Assembly: GCA_012267605.1 (NCBI GenBank)
Contig: JAAXGF010000124.1
Coordinates: 1-8,111, forward strand
DNA length: 8,111 nucleotides
Source: Alphaproteobacteria bacterium
GTDB lineage: Bacteria > Pseudomonadota > Alphaproteobacteria > JAAXGF01
Reading direction: 5' to 3'
Shown here: positions 5,854 through 8,111 of the stretch, piece by piece
Layout of the letters: the number at the start of each line of letters is the position of its first letter
Position numbering within the stretch: position 1 is the first letter of the stretch
The notes under the pieces: generated by a model
What the model saw: the letters and a program-made list of their open reading frames with translations, nothing else
Told to the model about the DNA's origin: nothing
Databases searched by the model: none
Program-made: the position numbers and the translations under genes

Positions 5854-5942
5854 GCACTTGCGGTAAGTTGTGAGGCGGATCGGTTTCGCGGCGCGCGCGT
5901 CGGTCAAATTCACGATCCACTACTCTAGTGCCTGGCGGCGCA

Positions 5943-6488
5943 TCATCCCTCAGCATCGTCCGCCGTCTCCCCAAAAATCCTGTCCAAATAGTTCACGAAG
6001 TATGTCCATTGGATGTATGAGGCGTACAGTAATATTGCCGCTGCGAGCATGATGAACAAGTCCGTGAACCGCAGTTCCAACCGCGCGGCCGGCAAAAGCA
6101 GGATCGCCCACGCGAAGTTCGCGTAGAAGGTGGAGTACTTGTACGAGTTCTGCACCCCTCGCTCATAAAGATCGACCTTCTGTGGCTCGTCCCGAAGATT
6201 GCTCAACGCGTCCGGTGACTTGCAAAACCGTTGCAGTACCCACCGCTCCCACGTCACCCTCGTAAACGCCTCCAGCAAGCCTCCCATCAACGCAGCCGCT
6301 ATCAGGAGAGCGAATCCGGCGCCGATCCCTATTTCGTTCAAGTTTTCCAGTCGGGCTGCCACCACGGGAATGTGAGGCGAGACCGCGAACAGGGCGACGC
6401 TGCCGGGGAGGAGTGTCGAAAGAACGTCTCCCCATCTGAGGGACACCATTGAAACATCGACCTTTGTCGTTGAGGTGCCGCTGTTCAT
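5943..6488 (-). CDS. Uncharacterised inner-membrane protein with four predicted transmembrane helices
   Basis: I chose the ATG at 6488, giving 181 residues, because AAAGGAG lies about 13 nt upstream of it. A GTG at 6545 would add 19 charged residues with no similar signal. Hydrophobic segments lie near residues 22-38 (VLSTLLPGSVALFAV), 53-72 (GIGAGFALLIAAALMGG), 119-135 (STFYANFAWAILLLP) and 143-163 (DLFIMLAAAILLYASY). A cytoplasmic loop of about 45 residues sits between helices 2 and 3, rich in charge and tryptophan (TRVTWERWVLQRFC). I recognise no family. Topology and position beside defence genes would fit a membrane effector, but that is a guess. The gene lies 116 nt after the small 6605-6901 gene on the same strand and probably shares its transcript. 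Confidence 0.75.
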   Translation of the reverse strand: MNSGTSTTKVDVSMVSLRWGDVLSTLLPGSVALFAVSPHIPVVAARLENLNEIGIGAGFALLIAAALMGGLLEAFTRVTWERWVLQRFCKSPDALSNLRDEPQKVDLYERGVQNSYKYSTFYANFAWAILLLPAARLELRFTDLFIMLAAAILLYASYIQWTYFVNYLDRIFGETADDAEG

Positions 6489-6604
6489 ATCACCGCGCGC
6501 GCTCCTTTGTCTCTGCCTTAAGTGCCTGTCGGCACATTCCCTCACAGCGCCACGCCCCTTCCGGCATGGCAGCCTATCGCCCGCGTCGGAAATTACTCTC
6601 CCGA

Positions 6605-6901
6605 CTAGTCAACCCCGCCGAGACTTAGACCGTGACGGTTGAAAAACTCCCGAAAATCCCCGCGCTTCGAGTAGCGGCGTTGCAGCTCCTGAAAATCCTC
6701 ACGCGGGTCCGAAGCCTCGGAAATCACATCCAGAAGGTCGCCGATGTCGTCAAAGTCCTCGGTCTTTACCTCTTCGATGAATTGCTTAAGTGCGTTCGCG
6801 AATCTGAGCAGTCGCCGCTCAAGGCACGCAATGGCTTTCTCGTTGTCTGAATACTCCCGCACGGTGCGGCCGACCTCTCTCTCCATGTCGTCCTTCGTCA
6901 T
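6605..6901 (-). CDS. Uncharacterised 98-aa charged helical protein
   Basis: The protein is almost entirely helical and strongly charged: MTKDDMEREVGRTVREYSDN, then residues about 20-50 (AIACLERRLLRFANALKQFI), an acidic stretch VKTEDFDDIGDLLDVI (45-60), and an arginine-rich tail (YSKRGDFREFFNRHG). Residues 15-50 could form a short coiled coil. There are no cysteines suggesting metal binding, no membrane segment and no named domain. The upstream sequence gives only a weak ribosome binding site. The ATG lies 3 nt after the stop of a possible 31-aa frame, so it may rely on coupling. It precedes the membrane protein gene on the same strand and may be its soluble partner (inference). Confidence 0.65.
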   Translation of the reverse strand: MTKDDMEREVGRTVREYSDNEKAIACLERRLLRFANALKQFIEEVKTEDFDDIGDLLDVISEASDPREDFQELQRRYSKRGDFREFFNRHGLSLGGVD

Positions 6902-6904
6902 CGC

Positions 6905-7000
6905 TCAATCTCGCTGAGTTCCTGCTACCGGGTTCGGCGTGTCCACCACGCCCCCGTCCGCCCGAGTCTGTCGCTGAACAGCTTCCAGCGCAATCTCCAT
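6905..7000 (-). CDS. Possible 31-aa upstream peptide coupled to the 98-aa gene
   Basis: On the minus strand, ATG at 7000 opens a 31-codon frame (MEIALEAVQRQTRADGG...) that ends at TGA 6905, 3 nt before the ATG of the next gene. The sequence reads like protein, with an amphipathic helix followed by a polar tail. There is no Shine-Dalgarno sequence before it, so it may equally be chance. Confidence 0.25.
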   Translation of the reverse strand: MEIALEAVQRQTRADGGVVDTPNPVAGTQRD

Positions 7001-7051
7001 AGGCCCGCGCCAAGGCGGGGCAGGGGGAGTGTAGCAGAAATTTCATCCTGG

Positions 7052-7091
7052 TATACGTTTTTTGCGTTTAAATATACGTTTTTTACGTATA
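7052..7091. promoter_or_regulatory. Two tandem 19-bp palindromic operator-like sites, 21 bp apart
   Basis: The right copy, TATACGT-TTTTT-ACGTATA (7073-7091), is a perfect inverted repeat with a 5-nt spacer. The left copy, TATACGT-TTTTT-GCGTTTA (7052-7070), has the same left arm and spacer and two changes in the right arm. A 21-bp period puts both on the same face of the helix (two turns), as expected for cooperative repressor dimers. They lie between divergent gene groups, upstream of the 7131 gene. Confidence 0.7.
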
Positions 7092-7093
7092 AC
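7067..7093 (+). promoter_or_regulatory. Weak candidate promoter for the 7131 gene inside the operator
   Basis: TATAAC (7088-7093) is a good -10 box and overlaps the right arm of the second palindrome. The best upstream box, TTTAAA (7067-7072), is only 15 bp away. A repressor bound at 7073-7091 would cover it. It would give a leader of about 30 nt to the ATG at 7131. Confidence 0.35.
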
Positions 7094-7130
7094 TTGTTTC
7101 CTTGTCACCACCCCCACGGAGGACATGGAA

Positions 7131-7397
7131 ATGGCACTTAAAGACACGCTCGGACTCAGCGTCAAGGATCAGGTGAGCGGATTCAAAGGCACGATTACCG
7201 CTGTTGCCGAACAGCTTGAAGGCTGCCAACGGGCGGAAGTCACCCCGCCGGTTGATAAGGATGGCAAGCATCGCGAACCGCGTTGGTTCGATGTCCGGCG
7301 GCTGGAATGCCTTGACGACGTTATACGGCTACGGCCCGACAAATCCGGTCGCCGCCATGGTCAGGCTCTTGGCCTGCATGAGATTTTGGAGAGTTAG
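7131..7397 (+). CDS. Small phage-type SH3-like protein of unknown function, 88 aa
   Basis: GGAGGA (7118-7123), 7 nt before ATG 7131, sets the start. The in-frame ATG at 7125 is too close to the ribosome binding site, and an earlier one at 7062 lies inside the operator. Residues 9-60 (LSVKDQVSGFKGTITAVAEQL, GCQRAEVTPP, DKDGKHREPRWFDVRRLE) follow a pattern I know from short, uncharacterised phage and prophage proteins with a small beta barrel: K-x-x-D-x-V-(S/T)-G-F-x-G, then a GC-x-x strand, then a WFD-x-x-x-L ending. The tail after residue 62 is basic (KSGRRHG) and less typical. The biochemical role is unknown. The stop TAG overlaps the stop of the opposing 7394 frame. Confidence 0.75.
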   Translation: MALKDTLGLSVKDQVSGFKGTITAVAEQLEGCQRAEVTPPVDKDGKHREPRWFDVRRLECLDDVIRLRPDKSGRRHGQALGLHEILES

Positions 7398-7615
7398 GAA
7401 GGGTAATCGGTGTCAGCGCTCCTAAGGTCTCTCAATATGCCACTGCTAGACTTGGCTAGTTTTTCCAAGGCATCGCGCAAGACGCCGTCTATCGAATCGG
7501 ACGGATTTTCTAGAAACGCGACATTCACTATCGCCGATGCCACAACGGTATCCTCGGCGATTTTTATCTCAAAACTTATCGAAGTGATCCCCTTCGGATC
7601 GGGCGCATTCCACAT
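7394..7615 (-). CDS. Possible 73-aa protein on the minus strand, convergent with the SH3-like gene
   Basis: From ATG 7615 the frame gives an initial turn-rich stretch (MWNAPDPKGITS), a beta-type stretch (SFEIKIAEDTVVASAIVNVAF, about 14-34), a linker ENPSDS, and a helix (IDGVLRDALEKLAKSS, 41-56). This is more protein-like than the plus frame across the same bases. By eye about half of wobble positions are G/C here, against roughly four fifths just beyond 7615, which supports a gene boundary. Its stop (7394-7396) overlaps the SH3-like gene's stop. There is no ribosome binding site, and a plus-strand GTG at 7410 with a good one competes for the same sequence, so this is uncertain. No family is recognised. 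Confidence 0.4.
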   Translation of the reverse strand: MWNAPDPKGITSISFEIKIAEDTVVASAIVNVAFLENPSDSIDGVLRDALEKLAKSSSGILRDLRSADTDYPS

Positions 7616-7811
7616 CGACGCGCTTGTGAGGGCTACGGGATTGCGGCGCGAGATCGTCATCCGCGCCGCCAAGGAACTCATGCACCGCAGGCTGATCGCG
7701 CCGGGAGGGCCGGGCCTCTTGACGCCTTACGACGAGGAAGCGGCGAGGAAGCTGCGCGAGTGGGCGGAGAAGTGGTGTGCCGGAGACGACGGATGCGGGG
7801 TCGGCAAATGA
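7584..7811 (+). CDS. Small winged-helix-like protein (start uncertain)
   Basis: Residues FHIDALVRATGLRREIVIRAAKELMHRRLI followed by the GGPG turn form a helix-helix-wing pattern typical of winged-helix DNA-binding proteins. They are followed by a charged helix EEAARKLREWAEKW and a cysteine-containing tail. The high wobble GC begins near the GTG at 7584, chosen here, although it lacks a ribosome binding site. Alternatives in the same frame are GTG 7410, with GGAAGGG 6 nt upstream (133 aa, overlapping the opposing 7394 frame), and ATG 7680 behind AAGGA (43 aa, which would cut the domain). The stop overlaps the next start (ATGA). It is probably a small regulator of a phage or mobile element (inference). 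Confidence 0.55.
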   Translation: MIPFGSGAFHIDALVRATGLRREIVIRAAKELMHRRLIAPGGPGLLTPYDEEAARKLREWAEKWCAGDDGCGVGK

Positions 7812-8035
7812 GAAAAGCCGACTTTCGCAGGGCATTAATGGAAGGTCCGGACCCACACGAAACAATGGGACTCAGCTTCCTGCAAAATCGCTCTATCCAT
7901 CCAAAACCCGACGAAGCGTCGCGGCTGATCGCCAAAATGACCAATTGGCAAAACCACCAATGGATGCGCAATGGCCGCCCGCGAAGCCTGAAAGAGATCG
8001 AGAAATTCCTCGGCCTGACCAAGAGGACGGCATGA
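7808..8035 (+). CDS. Uncharacterised 75-aa protein, translationally coupled
   Basis: ATG 7808 overlaps the previous stop (ATGA), and its own TGA overlaps the next ATG (ATGA). The protein is basic and helical. Residues 34-55 (PDEASRLIAKMTNWQNHQWM) and 58-73 (RPRSLKEIEKFLGLTK) could form a small helix-turn-helix-like end. No named family is recognised. High wobble GC and the double overlap support a real gene in an early phage-type or mobile-element cluster. Confidence 0.6.
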   Translation: MRKADFRRALMEGPDPHETMGLSFLQNRSIHPKPDEASRLIAKMTNWQNHQWMRNGRPRSLKEIEKFLGLTKRTA

Positions 8036-8111
8036 CCATCCGCCTTTCAACCCTGTCCCGCTTCTATTGGGAGGCGTCGCGCGCGCTTCGCCCGACTTCC
8101 GCAACTCGGCA
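8032..8111 (+). CDS. Start of the next coupled gene, cut by the window edge
   Basis: ATG 8032 overlaps the preceding TGA, with AGAGGA (8022-8027) 4 nt upstream. The 26 visible residues begin MTIRLSTLSRFYWEASRALR. The frame is open to the edge. They are too few to identify. Confidence 0.5.
   Translation, partial: MTIRLSTLSRFYWEASRALRPTSATR

Noticed and set aside
6819..7046. 75-aa minus-strand frame upstream of the 98-aa gene
   Set aside because: Overlaps the 98-aa gene's start in another frame and is Gly/Arg/Ser-rich with no motif; the 31-aa frame ending at 6905 is the better candidate.
7052..7091. CRISPR repeats or replication iterons
   Set aside because: Only two units with a continuous 21-bp period and no spacers; palindromic structure and position fit an operator better.
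7678..8022. 114-aa minus-strand frame
   Set aside because: Rich in Arg, Ser and Pro with scattered Trp, as expected for the shadow of GC-rich plus-strand genes; the coupled plus genes explain the sequence better.

Overview
The window looks like an accessory (defence or mobile) island from a fairly GC-rich bacterium, most likely a proteobacterium. I infer this from Shine-Dalgarno-led genes (AGGAGG, AAGGAG), many ATGA/GTGA stop-start overlaps, a HicAB module, a helicase with a DUF3883 tail and a phage-type methyltransferase. I cannot name a genus. GC content swings between neighbours: about 45-50% in lines sampled from the 1360 gene, and up to about 70% in a sampled line of hicB. This fits a mosaic of separately acquired cassettes. 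There is no rRNA, tRNA, CRISPR array or intact transposase.

Layout. (1) 1-972 is the 3' end of a large DUF3883-containing helicase-type protein that runs in from the left. (2) 973-1359 has no normal gene but holds three mini-ORFs, each behind a good ribosome binding site. The last overlaps the next gene as TGATG. (3) 1360-3223 is a three-gene overlapping operon: an uncharacterised 236-aa protein, an uncharacterised 214-aa protein, and a DUF4411-type PIN-like gene broken by one in-frame TAA. This is my best candidate for an undescribed system. (4) 3224-3590 is decayed sequence with a membrane-helix remnant and a signal-peptide remnant. (5) 3594-4210 is a HicA toxin/HicB antitoxin pair whose only good promoter would give a nearly leaderless hicA message. 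(6) 4211-5942 is a minus-strand DNA methyltransferase fused to an HNH nuclease domain. It is convergent with hicAB, separated from it by a hairpin, and flanked by two imperfect 20-bp direct repeats. (7) 5943-7000 (minus) encodes a four-helix membrane protein, a small charged protein upstream of it, and possibly a 31-aa peptide. (8) 7001-7130 is a divergent control region with two tandem 19-bp palindromes, 21 bp apart. (9) 7131-8111 encodes a small phage-type SH3-like protein, an opposing 73-aa ORF, and a run of tiny overlapping plus-strand genes (winged-helix-like, helical, and a partial one) that leaves on the right. It resembles an early or regulatory gene cluster of a phage or integrative element.

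How the parts may work together (inference): the window reads as a defence/stabilisation island. The helicase tail, the methyltransferase-HNH fusion, HicAB and the PIN-like operon are all parts expected in anti-phage or addiction modules. They sit beside what appears to be the edge of a prophage or integrative element with its own palindromic operator. Family assignments are from memory of sequence motifs. No database search was run.
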